A stretch of DNA of 64,000 nucleotides, taken from positions 4,030,001 through 4,094,000 of the forward strand of contig NC_088788.1 in the NCBI RefSeq assembly GCF_949628265.1, given 5' to 3'. The position numbers and the translations under genes were made by a program. The notes under the pieces are model-generated. The model saw only the letters and a program-made list of their open reading frames with translations. It made no database searches and was not told the origin of the DNA. The DNA comes from Cloeon dipterum (taxonomy: Eukaryota; Arthropoda; Insecta; Ephemeroptera; Baetidae). Positions within the stretch are counted from its first letter, which is position 1; each line of letters begins with the position of its first letter. Positions 44,657 to 55,240 of the stretch are shown in pieces.

Positions 44657-44662
44657 AATAAA
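44657..44662 (+). terminator. TTC19 polyadenylation signal
   Basis: AATAAA 161 bp downstream of the TTC19 stop codon, the first canonical signal on this strand. Confidence 0.7.
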
Positions 44663-44867
44663 GGGAGTAAACAATGTTAATCATATTCTGTATTATTAAA
44701 TTTACTTCATATTTTGAAAATATTGGAAATAACATCAATTTTTTAATGCCAACAAGAAAAAAATCAAAAGTTAAACTGAATCAGTTCTTGGAATTAGCAC
44801 TGTTTTTGAGAAATTGAGATTCTCTTTTCAGAAAATGAACAAATTAATTTGATAGGATCATAGTACT

Positions 44868-45000
44868 TTGCGCGGGTACAAATTTTCAACCCAAACCCGC
44901 ACCGAACCCGCTTATTTCGTACCGCACCCATGTCTTTTTTCAAAATTTGAACCCGCACCAAACCGCACTTCGCTAACCCGCACCCGCAATCCGCCATATT
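44868..45000. repeat. Degenerate ACCCGCACC repeat
   Basis: About 130 bp with repeated AACCCGCACC / ACCGCACCC units, five or six imperfect copies, abutting the broken edge of the duplicated segment. The minus-strand frame through it is repeat-driven. Confidence 0.65.
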
Positions 45001-45027
45001 GAATTTACTAGCAGGGGGGTCACAATC

Positions 45028-45119
45028 CGCACCGCCTCTATAATTAACTACGCAGCTTTTGGCACAAAAACTTTACTGGTCATCGAGGATCAAAATATCT
45101 AAATTTGAAGATTAAAATA
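45028..45119 (-). pseudogene. Remnant of a fourth LRR-like copy (intron 1 fragment)
   Basis: Matches the part of intron 1 adjoining exon 1 in copies 2 and 3 (about 53,866-53,960 and 58,998-59,092). The shared core GCAGCTTTTGGCACAAAAAC continues to CAAAATATCT and TTTGAAGAT. At the point where exon 1 should follow, the sequence switches to the 3' end of copy 1. This indicates a further copy largely removed by deletion. Confidence 0.72.
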
Positions 45120-45126
45120 TAGAGTT

Positions 45127-47195
45127 TTAATAAACATATTTAATTTTCTCTCCGATCAAAATTCCACTTTCAGTATAACTGTCGAGAATGCTTATGAGTT
45201 TTTCATCCACGAACCAGCTGATTGATTCGTTGTTAATATTAGCGCCGGAGAAAAAGGCAGTCACGTCTGGAAACTCTTCATTAGTTGTCCTTCCATTCCT
45301 CAAACTTTTTGCAAGCGTGGAATATTCACTTCTTCGATCATTTAAGTAGAACTTCAAGGTCGTCAAATTGCTCAGGCACGCTGCCGCGCATTTGATGAAC
45401 TCAACGATTCCATTAAATAGGTCCACGTTGACGAAAAGTGCAAAGGATTCGACCTCCAGATCTATGACGAGAGTCTTGAGCTTCTGTAGGAAATCTTTCT
45501 CGGCCACTTTTGAAGTTAGTTTAATCAGATCTTCGAGGCAGGGGTCGCTCAGGATGACTTTCTCTAAGTCAGGCGCACTCAAAATATTCACCATCTCGTC
45601 GCTGCTTCCGTCCGGGCTGCGAATGAATATAGGAAAAATGAAGTTAAAACTGAAAATCCATAAATGAAAAACACATTTAAAATTATATGTGAAGATCACC
45701 ATAGGTATAAAAATGTATTTATAAAAAAAATATTTTTCGTATCGACTATTTAGACCATTTTGGGTGTTTTATGGAATTCTCGAGTTTGAAAAGTGGACCA
45801 TAAAAGCCTAATTTAAACTGGGTGAGTCGTGCGTAGGTGTCAAAAGGAAAAACAAACGACAGTCTGAAATTCCCAACCTTGTTGTAAAATAATACTTACA
45901 ACGAGAAATTCAATTCGACTTCTTTTAGACGAGCGTAAAATGTGATCGGTTCTGGGTCGTTGATGACTAGCCACAGCCGTAGTCTCTCAAGCAAAGGGCA
46001 AGCAGTGAAAATGTAATTTAAATTCAGGAACGGTTCCATCTGGCGGTCGTCGTGTTGGATGTTCAGTGCGTTTAATTTAGCTCCGAAGGTGTCAATAAAG
46101 CGGAACATAACCTCGGTCGGGAAGTCGAGCATAGTCAAGCTCTCAATATTGGTGAACTGCAGAATGTAATTCAAACTCTTCCAATCCCAGTCTGGGTCTT
46201 CGCACCAATGCATCTGAAATAATTGCAAGCGTTAAATGGACTTGTAACTATCAAAATAATATCTATTAAATAATTAATATCAATCATATTTTTGTACCAT
46301 CAAGTCAGTGACGTGAGGATGTGTTATGTGAATGTCCTCCTCTGGGTAATCGAACGGTATATTGATAAGTATCATTAAGTGTCGCAGATTTGAGTATCCA
46401 GGGACTACTTCATTTGGAGTAGAGGGGTCGTAATCTTCTTTCGGACGGAAGAGCTCAGAATACTGATGTAAAACATGCAAATTCGAAAGATTCCTCTTCC
46501 TCATGCACTCTATTTTAAGAGTTTCATTGTTCCTTGCCGTGTAGATAAACTCTTTCAAATTCGACATGCTTCTTTTCAATATTGCCGCACATTCGACACG
46601 ATCATAATTAAAATCGTCCAAGTCGTCAAAGCTGTCTGGGAAGTTGATACTGAGGATTTGCAGGCCTGGCAGATTTTCGCACAGTTGGAAAACGTCTTTT
46701 ATTTCGAAGCAGCACCATTCATCCAGCTGAAGGACCCGCAGATTTGTAAGCTGGTACAGCGCCTTCAACATCTCAGCATCCACGAGCGAATCGAATTTTC
46801 TGTAGTACCGACGTGTTTTGCTCGACACCAAAAGCTCTTCGATATTGGGAGTAAACTGCGAAATCCTAATCACTGCCTGCAAACAGTAGGCGAAATGATG
46901 AATAGAGATTCTAAATTATTCTTTTGTTAATACAAACCGATTTTAAATATTGGTATTTCAGCCGAATCGGACAGAAAGACAAAAAGGCGGTCAAGTCGAT
47001 GACCTTGAGACCAAGCGCCAAGTAGAGCTCCAGAGCAGGGCACATCAAGATTTTCATGTTCATTTCCTCCCGAATCAGACTCGTGCACTCATTAGTCATT
47101 AAGTATTTCACAACCTTCACAAGCATGGGTAAAGCTAAAAAATAAAATGTATAGAAATAAAATAAAAATTGACTGGAATTTTCTTTAATAAACAT
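45127..47195 (-). CDS. LRR/F-box-like paralogue, copy 1 (first exon replaced)
   Basis: Exons, 5' to 3': 47195-46938, 46876-46298, 46213-45900, 45616-45127. Exons 2-5 of the family are intact with conserved splice sites. The homologue of exon 1 (MADQDLFIVAKRM in the other copies) is absent, because similarity upstream stops near 47,330. The old intron 1 acceptor can be read through in frame from an ATG at 47,195, giving 546 residues with a hydrophobic start (FLFYFYTFYFLALP). A later ATG at 47,126 replaces a Leu codon of copies 2 and 3. Function unknown; leucine-rich pattern as in copies 2 and 3. It may be expressed with a new N-terminus or be a 5'-truncated pseudogene. Confidence 0.6.
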
Positions 47196-47767
47196 TGTTT
47201 TTTTTTATTTTTGCCTGCACGTAACGCCCCGCCAGCCGGAAATTTTTGGGGTTACGTGGTCAGCCGCTTAAGCCATACCGTGAATAGAAAAAAGAAGAAG
47301 AGAGCTCGTTGTCAGAACTGTGCCATAATACTTCAGACAATTATTTAATTTAAAACTAATGCATGAAATTTTGTTTTTGTGCAAAAATTTTCGATTAAAA
47401 AGTTCTTGCTGTAGTTTTTAGCCATTAAATTTTTTACCAATGGTCTCGTTTAATGATTAAATCAACGCAAGTGTTCTGGTATACGTGTATTATTTATGGT
47501 ACTATGCCGACACTGTTATTGATTCCTGCTGCTTTCAGGCCATCATATTAAAATTGCAATAAGGCTAAGTGTGCAGATCAACACATCTGTGCTTGTCTCA
47601 AGTGCTGGCCAAAATTGATAAGGACCCGCCCTGCGTGAATAATGAGAGATTAAGTCTCAAGGTCGTGGCAGTAAGTGGTGGGATTATACATCATAGGCTA
47701 TCTTGTATTGTCGACTGCTCAGAATTCATTCATTTTCACGACTGCTCGTGCTTTCTGCGTGAAAATA
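47196..47767. other. Copy 1 / EcKL intergenic region
   Basis: 47,196-47,330 is leftover intron 1 sequence of copy 1 (CCAGCCGGAAATTTTTGGGG, also in copies 2 and 3). From about 47,330 the sequence is unique and must hold the EcKL promoter. No exon 1 homologue found. Confidence 0.6.
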
Positions 47768-49025
47768 ATGGCTGAAGATTTGCGTACTTTTGTGACAAAG
47801 GAAGAGGTGCTGGCCGTCGCGCAGCAAATGCATGGAGCAGAGGTCGAGATTTCAGACTACGATGTGGAAAAGGGCACCAGCAGCGTGCAAGGCTTTCTCT
47901 CCAACATACTCAGGGTGAGCTTCAGGGCCAGGGTGGGCCAGCGGAACGTGACCTCCAAGTTTGTGGTGAAGAGGAAGCCGATCCTCGAGAGCCAGCTGTC
48001 GACGGTGGGCGAAATGCAGGCATTCGAAAACGAGATTGGCTTTTTCAAGCTCTGCGCGCCCCATCTGCGCGAACGGTGCCCTGACCTTCCGGCGGTCACC
48101 TGCTACCTGACCGACGAGAAGAACAGTATTATCTACATGGAGGACCTGAAAGAAAGTGGCTACGTCGCCCTGGTCAGGAACATTGGCGACCTCAAGCACG
48201 ACATTCTGACCGAGCGACACCTGGACCTGGTGATGCGCACCCTGGCCAAGTTCCACAGCGCCTCTCTAGGCATCGACTGGCTCGAGAAACTGCCCAGTCT
48301 CTTCAAAGAGGACGCCATGTTCACGTCAGGCGCCGAAATGATCAAAAATTTGTACGCCAATCTGCCGAGAAGGCGCTGGTACCGATCACCGAGCACCACT
48401 TTAAAGGAAACGCGATCACTTTTGCAGGAGCTCCCGATGGGTCACTTCCGAAGACTTTTTCCTGGCGCTCAAAGTCATCTGCGAGCCGGACCCTGCGGGC
48501 TTGAACGTCGTGTGCCACGGCGACGGCTGGGTCAACAACATGATGTTCAAGCTCGACCCTGACAGCGGAGAGCCGCTGAGCATCAAACTGATCGACTTTC
48601 AGATCTGCAGATACACGCCTGGCAACCGAGACCTGATGGACTTCTTGTACACGGTTTGCCCTGCTGAGGTGCGCAAGAAAAACGAAAAGCGGCTGCTGCG
48701 AGTGTACTGGGACACGTTTGTGGCTGAATGCAAAGAGCGCGGGGTGCCGGTGGCGCAGGACTGGGAGAAATTTTATCAGAATTTTGACCGAAACCGGGCC
48801 TTTGGTCTCATGATGGCGGTGTGCCTGCGTCCCTCGATTTTCGTGAAAGGCACGTTTCCCGAGGGTGACGAGGCTTTGACGGATGACCACATCAACACAG
48901 CACTCGAGGGGGGAAGTGAGGTCAGCGACATGATCAGGGAATTTGATCATAATCCAGAGTTTCGAGCCGAGATGATCAGCCTTATCGAGGAAACAGCTGA
49001 ATTGTTTTATAAATATTACGCTTGA
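47768..49025 (+). CDS. EcKL/CHK kinase-like protein with two frame breaks
   Basis: Member of the EcKinase-like (DUF1679/CHK) family of small-molecule kinases, related to choline and aminoglycoside kinases. Some insect members phosphorylate ecdysteroids; the substrate here is unknown. The start MAEDLRTFVT is followed by FVVKRKP, the probable ATP-binding lysine strand. Further on are IIYMEDLKESGYV, the Brenner motif HGDGWVNN (from about 48,516) and the metal-binding IDFQ (about 48,591). Intronless and visibly GC-richer than its neighbours. The frame changes twice, near the A5 run at 48,344-48,348 and the GGG at 48,439-48,441. Each fits loss of one base; adding two bases would give 419 residues, the usual family length. 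Between the breaks the sequence still encodes plausible kinase residues (ITEHHFKGNAITF). Either homopolymer assembly errors or a young pseudogene. Confidence 0.88.
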
Positions 49026-49238
49026 CCTTTTATTTGTCAAGTTGTGATAGAAATTATACATTATATATTAATCGTTGAATCAATGTACAGATTTCAATAA
49101 TGTTACATCAGGGCAAAACAATCAAACACGATTTTACCGATTATATACAAAAATGCAAGTGATTTTTTAATTTGAGTTTCTAAAATATGATACAATGTAC
49201 AATCATCTTTTGCGACTCGTCAAATGGATATATTTTGA

Positions 49239-49469
49239 CTAAACAGTCATATTTGGGGGTTTGTCATCATTATTGTCGTCTCGTTGCTGCTTATTTCCCT
49301 TTTTCTTCATCTCCTGATCCTTCTCCCACAATATGTCAAGCTCGATCTTCACTTCGTCATCGGTTGGCCTTCTGCCAAGCCGTTTTGTCAGCTCTATCAA
49401 TACTCCGCCGCGCCTCATGTTGTTGAAATAGCTTCTGGTAGACATAATTTTCTTTTGGTTTCCTCCCAT
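49239..49469 (-). CDS. Small basic hypothetical protein (76 aa)
   Basis: Not recognised. The terminal exon starts after a CAG acceptor at about 49,492 and its first ATG is at 49,469. The 76-residue product is Arg/Lys-rich (MSTRSYFNNMRRGGVLIEL) with an acidic helix containing RRPTDDEVKIELDILWEKD and a low-complexity Asp/Asn tail. There is no membrane segment. Two upstream exons, probably 5' UTR, fit the splice signals: one ending before GTAAGTGTG near 49,772 and one of about 100 bp between TTTTTTTAG (about 49,707) and GGGTAATTG (about 49,605). Neither has an ATG in frame. It converges with the EcKL gene; a minus-strand AATAAA overlaps the EcKL 3' end at about 49,028. It could instead be the last exon of a longer protein. 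Confidence 0.5.
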   Translation of the reverse strand: MGGNQKKIMSTRSYFNNMRRGGVLIELTKRLGRRPTDDEVKIELDILWEKDQEMKKKGNKQQRDDNNDDKPPNMTV

Positions 49470-49505
49470 TCTATTGTACTTCAGTGGAACGCTGGAAATT
49501 GTCAC

Positions 49506-50514
49506 AAAATTAAAATATTTGAATATTACAAAATTAATTTAAACAATTTCGTTCAGACTAAAAATTGTAATATGACTGTTTTATAAATGGTTTAAATTTC
49601 AATTACCCTTTATTTCAATCAAAAAATGCTATCGATAATCTTTCTACGAGTCCGGATTTCCAGTTGCTTAGCCGCAGTTTTGAAAACACCTATTCACGTA
49701 ATTCCTAAAAAAATATTTTTTCACATAATATATTAGCTCGTTTGGGAAGCACGCGGTAATCCTGACACACTTACGTTAAATGCTGAATTGTCCGATCCTT
49801 ATTAGAAGCACAGTTAAAAGATGCAGTTTAAACAGAGGGGACACGATGCGCGTAATAAAATTGACGAAGCGTCCGTGAAACATTCAATGCATGAGAGGGA
49901 AATGCTTATGGCCACAAATATTTCAAAACTCTCAAGCATCTTTATGTATATAGAAAGAAAAAATGTGTTTCCCTCATCTACACTGCATCGAAGTAGCTCT
50001 AACTTGCGAATATCCTTTTTCCTTACAGTGTTGCATGTCGTAAATTTATCTATCATCCCAGCTTCTAGGAAAATAATCTATTCAAAATATTTACCATAAA
50101 CAAATATGTATTGGCATACAGCAGGCCAAACATTAAATATATGATCGGAGCTGTAAATAAAAATGGATTTATTGCTTAAAATATATATTAGTGCTATTAA
50201 ATTTATTTTATTATATTTCATAGAAAATCTTGCCTCCTTATACTTTAATAAATTGGATATTAGTTTAAATTGAAGGTTTCAGCCGCGTAATTGTAGGCAA
50301 CGGTTAGCTGAACCGGATTAGCCTATATCTGGCGTCTAGCGCGCGGCTAATAAACTTTTGATTAATGGCCGAAAGGTGGAAGGGTCGGTGGCCAATTTTT
50401 TCTGTGGCATTTTTCGATTCTTCTCTCACGACTTTGACCGGCGCTGCTGGCGTGGCTGGAGCAGCTTTTAGCCAAACGGTGGCTGGAGGCTGACCACACG
50501 TGATTCAATATATT
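49506..50514. other. 5' UTR exons of small gene and intergenic DNA
   Basis: Contains the probable 5' UTR exons of the small minus-strand gene. Frames of about 80-90 codons lie on both strands at 49,814-50,099; neither can be linked by good splice sites to a known family. The rest is unique AT-rich DNA up to the start of the duplicated unit. Confidence 0.4.
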
Positions 50515-51210
50515 AGCTATGGCGGTCACGGCTAGCTGAGACTTTTAGTTGAAATAGTTAATTTATTGAAAAAAGGGATAAAAAGTTGGATAAAAACTTA
50601 TTTGGGGTATACTATTAAATGAATATGGAAAGCTGCAATTTTAACTCACGCTCTGCTGAGCTCAAAAACAAATAACCACAACACTCTGCGTAAACACATA
50701 GTCTCAAATTTAAAATTATGTAAAATATAAATTTATTGCATCTAAAAGACTTAATATATATATAAAAAACAATGCGGATTTAAGTTTCCTAAAACAATTA
50801 TTAATTCATGGTAAAAGCTAGCCCTCCGTATTCATATATTTTTTAGATTTCGTCAAATTAATTGAATTTTAATCGTAAATTTTGCTGTAACTGTACGTGC
50901 GTGCCTACATTTCAATCAATACTCACACACCTTAATTATTATAATAATGATGATACACATCCTCGCGCAAGCACCGTCAGTGACCCAACAAACTGCAAGG
51001 AACATTAAAAATATAAACAACACAATAGTTTAGGAGTATAATGTCATCTTTGGATTTTTCAAAAAATTCTTGTCACTCTTTTATTATTTCCAAGTGTTAT
51101 TGGACTTAATCAAGGAAAATATGTGAAAAAAGTGTTGCACAAATTTTTAAACTAATAAAACATTTTTATTACCTAAGCATTTCATTCATAACCTTCATAA
51201 TTATGGATAT

Positions 51211-54113
51211 TTAATAAACATATTTAATTTTCTCTCCGATCAAAATTCCACTTTCAGTATAACTGTCGAGAATGCTTATGAGTTTTTCATCCACGAACCA
51301 GCTGATTGATTCGTTGTTAATATTAGCGCCGGAGAAAAAGGCAGTCACTTCTGGAAACTCTTCATTAGTTGTCCTTCCATTCCTCAAACTTTTTGCAAGC
51401 GTGGAATATTCACTCCTTCGATCATTCAAGTAGAACTTCAAGGTCGTCAAATTGCTCAGGCACGCTGCCGCGCATTTGATGAACTCAACGATTCCATTAA
51501 ATTGGTCCACGTCGACGAAAAGTGCAAAGGATTCGACGTCCAGATCTATGACGAGAGTCTTAAGCTTCTGTAGGATTTCTTTCTCGGCCACTTTTGAAGT
51601 TAGTTTAATCAGATCTTCGAGGCAGGGGTCGCTCAGGATGACTTTCTCAAAGTCTGGCGCACTCAAAATATTCACCATCTCGTCCCTGCTTCCATCCGGG
51701 CTGCGAATGAATATAGGAAAAATGAAGTTAAAACTGAAAATCCATAAATGAAAAACACATTTAAAATTATATGTGAAGATCACCATAGAGGCATAAAAAT
51801 GTATTTGTTTAAAAAATATTTTTCGTATCGACTGTTTAGACCATCTCGAGTGTTTTATGGAATTCTCGAGTATGAAAAAGGGGATCATAAAAGCCTCCTT
51901 AAAATTGGGTGATTCGAGCGTTGGTGTCAAAAAGAAAATCCGGTCGCACAGGAAAAATAAACGACAGTCTGAAATTCCCAACCTTGTTGTAAAATAATAC
52001 TTACAACGAGAAATTCAATTCGACTTCTTTTAGACGAGCGTAAAATGTGATCGGTTCTGGGTCGTTGATGACTAGCCACAGCCGTAGTCTCTCAAGCAAA
52101 GGGCATGCAGTGAAAATGTAATTTAAATTCAGGAACGGTTCCATCTGGCGGTCGTCGTGTTGGATGTTCAGTGCGTTTAATTTAGCTCCGAAGGTGTCAA
52201 TAAAGCGGAACATAACCTCGGTAGGGAAGTCGAGCATAGTCAAGCTCTCAATTTTGGTGAACTGCAGAATGTAATTCAAACCCTCCCAAGTCCAATCTGG
52301 GTTTTCATACCAATGCATCTGAAATAATTGCAAGCGTTAAATGGACTTGTAACTATCAAAATAATATCAATTAATCGATTAAATAATTATTATCAATCAT
52401 ATTTTTGTACCATCAAGTCAGTGACGTGAGGATGTGTTATGTGTATGTCCTTCTCTGGCGGGTAGTCGTAGAAAACATTGATATGAATCATTAAGTGTCG
52501 CAGATTTGAGTATCCAGGAACTACTTCATTTGGAGTAGAGGGGTCGTAATCTTCTTTCGGACGGAAGAGCTCAGAATACTGATGTATAACGTGCAAATTC
52601 GAAAGATTCCTCTTCCTCATGCACTCTGTTCTAAGAGTGCCATTGTTCCTTGCCGTGTAGATAAACTCTTTCAAATTCGACATGCATCTTTTTAATACTG
52701 CCGCACATTCGACTCGATCAGTATCAAAATCGTCGTAGTCGTCAAAGCTGTCTGGGAAGTTGATGCTGAGGATTTGCAGGCCTGGTAGATTTTCGCACAG
52801 TTGGAAAACGTCTTTTATTTCGAAGCAGCACCATTCATCCAGCTGAAGGACCCGCAGATTTGTAAGCTGGTACAGCGCCTTCAACATCTCAGCATCCACG
52901 AGCAAATCGAATTTTCTGTAGAACCGCGGGGTTTTGCTCGACACCAAAAGCTCTTCTATATTGGGAGTAAACTGCGAAATCCTAATCACTGCCTGCAAAT
53001 CGTAAGCGAAATGAGAAATAGAGATTCTAAATTATTCTTTTGTTAATACAAACCGATTTTAAATATTGGTATTTCAGCCGAATCGGACAGAAAGACAAAA
53101 AGGCGGTCAAGTCGATGACCTTGAGACCAAGCGCCAAGTAGAGCTCCAGAGCAGGGCACATCAAGATTTTCATGTTCATTTCCTCCCGAATCAGACTCGT
53201 GCACTCAGTAGTCATTAAGTATTTCACAACCTTCAAAAGCAAGGGTAAAGCTGAAAATTAAAAATAAGAAAATTAAACTAAAAATTGACTTGAATTATCT
53301 TTAATAAACATTGTTTTTTTTTTATTTTTGCCTACATAAAAGGTAGCAATCAAGCCACGCAACGGCCCGCCAGCCGGAAAATTTTGGGGTTACTTGGTCA
53401 GCCGCTTAAGCCATACCGTGAATATGGCATTGGCAGAAGAGAGCTCATTGTCAGAGCTGTATGTGCCATGTACGCAAATCCATCGGTTAAATGGCAGAAA
53501 AAAATTGGCCCATTTTTTTCTTTTGGCAGAAATTGCTCAACGGGCTGGGAGGCGCACCGGCGCCGACTCGCTACTGGTTTGCACCTTTCCAGCATGCGTG
53601 ATTTGGCTTCACGGGACAAATGTCTAGCGTTTCAAAAAAAGTCCTCGGAGCGAAGGCAAGTGGCCCTTGAGTGGGCTGGGTCCCTGTGCGGCCTGGTGCG
53701 CCCATGTTATCCGTTCGCGGTGTTATTGGGACCCGGGTTTCAACATTCGTGCTAGTGCAGTGTGCGCCCTTCCCGGTCCTCAGACAGAGATAAAAAGAGC
53801 AAAAAAAAGAACAATCAAACTTCATTTTAAAAATTTATCAGTCACGCCAACGGCCAGTGAAATTGCTCATCCACCGCCTAAAATTAATTGCGCAGCTTTT
53901 GGCACAAAAACGTTACTGGTCGTTATCTTGCATCAAAATATCTCAATTTGAAGATAAAATGTTTAACTTACGAAGGTCTGTGATGTATTGAATTTTGGCC
54001 GCGGCTGTAGGTGAAAGGCCGAAATTCAAAGCAATTCGCCGAATGCGGTTCTCGCAGTAGCGCGAACTGAACTGCATCCTCTTGGCCACAATAAACAGAT
54101 CCTGGTCTGCCAT
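51211..54113 (-). CDS. LRR/F-box-like paralogue, copy 2 (intact)
   Basis: Exons 54113-53972, 53250-53054, 52992-52411, 52318-52005 and 51700-51211 join in frame to 574 residues. The N-terminus MADQDLFIVAKRMQFSSRY leads to LPLPLLLKVVKYLMTNE-like sequence resembling an F-box first helix. Leucine-rich segments follow (LTNLRVLQLDEW, LCENLPGLQILSINF, LLERLRLWLVIND, LSNLTTLKFYLN) with LRR-like spacing. There is no signal peptide or membrane segment. The pattern suggests a cytosolic F-box/LRR-type adaptor, but this is inference from leucine periodicity. All introns have GT donors and AG acceptors. A minus-strand AATAAA lies at 51,165-51,170, about 41 bp past the stop. Intron 1 is longer than in copy 3 because of an extra ~288 bp. 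Confidence 0.78.
53531..53818. mobile_element. ~288 bp insertion in copy 2 intron 1
   Basis: Flanking sequence (TTGGCAGAA on the left, CTTCATTTTAAAAATTTATC on the right) is continuous in copy 3 at about 58,932-58,970 with only about 11 bp between. The extra sequence is GC-rich and ends in an A-rich tract, as a SINE might. No convincing tRNA-like promoter boxes or target duplication were found, so its class is open and deletion from copy 3 is an alternative. Confidence 0.5.
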
Positions 54114-55240
54114 TATGTGAAACAATGGCTAGAACTATGTTGTAGCACGAGCTCGATCAAAGGTTGCCCCTGTTTAATGCCAGCAAAGCAGGGCAATCGA
54201 TTGGGAAATGTAGAAGGCTGGCTATTTGCCCGCAGTTTGTTTTTTATAAAGGCCCACACGTGCGATTCAGGGAGAAACGAAGCAAACAACCATCAGGTGG
54301 TTTCCTCGAGTGGGGGGAGGGTGAACTAAATTAAAATAGTTTAGGGGTAGGTGGCGGGAAACGTGCGTGCCAGCTATAGTTTAATTGTATTGTGCGTTAA
54401 ACGCATGAGGTTCATCTTATACGGCTTGATATCCTTTTAGAACACAAATTTATAAATTTTATTTGTACTGTTTTGTTGTTTGAACCGTATATTTTCTTCA
54501 ATATTTTTCTTTAAATTGGTTGTAAATTTGTTTATAAATTATAGCGGATACCATTGAATTTTGAAACTGTATGTTGAAAATATTGATCTCAGAGTGTGTA
54601 AACTGAAATTCCTACGTGATAAGTGATAAAATAGGTATTATTAGTAAAACACATAACTTATAGAAATTTTGTACGTAGGGTACTCCCGGTATTCATTTAC
54701 CATATTATTTGTCCATTATTATATATAAATAAAAGAACCGAATTATTAAAAAAAAAGGTTAGGAGATTCTGCAATGCAAAAGAGCATCTGTGATTCAACT
54801 CAAAACAATAAAGGTCGAAAATTACGAATATTGCTTCGATATATACAGGAGAGGTTTCTGCATTTACCCATTGTTTTTCGATAATAAGAAAACGAACAAA
54901 ATCAACCAAGGGTCAAAATTATAGAATTAAATCAAAGTGAAATTTTTCCGATCAGATGATCGAGATGATCATATTAACCGGCGGGCACGGTTGGCCGAGA
55001 CTTCTTTAGTTGGTGAATAATTATATCGAAAAAAGAAATACAAATTTTGGTAAAATATTTATGGTATACAATAAATTAAATGAATATGAGAAACTGCACT
55101 TTACGCTCTGCTGAGCTCAAACGCTCATACACAATAACTATAATGATAGTTAACATTCTGCGTAAACATTCTCAAATTTAAAATATAGTAGACTTAAAAA
55201 TTTAGAGGTTGTAAGTTTCCTGAAATTGCACACTTTTATT

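Larger units (their letters stand above)
50515..54943. repeat. Segmental duplication, unit 2
   Basis: Matches unit 3 (about 54,970-60,042) across intergenic DNA, gene and promoter. Shared intergenic landmarks include CTCTGCTGAGCTCAAA, GGTAAAAGCTAGCCCTCC, TCGAGTGGGGGGAGGGTGAA and ATCAACCAAGGGTCAAAATT, all in the same order. Confidence 0.85.

Noticed and set aside
45368-45667. Plus-strand ~99-codon frames antisense to exon 5 of each LRR-like copy (also 51.5 and 56.9 kb)
   Set aside because: They recur only because the three genes are duplicates; the minus strand has the spliced, leucine-patterned protein.
48342-49061. 239-codon minus-strand frame opposite the EcKL gene
   Set aside because: It is the antisense shadow of GC-rich kinase codons; the plus strand carries the HGDGWVNN and IDFQ motifs.
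49821-50099. 92-codon plus-strand frame beginning MQFKQRGHDARN
   Set aside because: It has a real ATG but no recognisable domain and overlaps the probable first exon of the minus-strand small gene; too weak to list as a gene.
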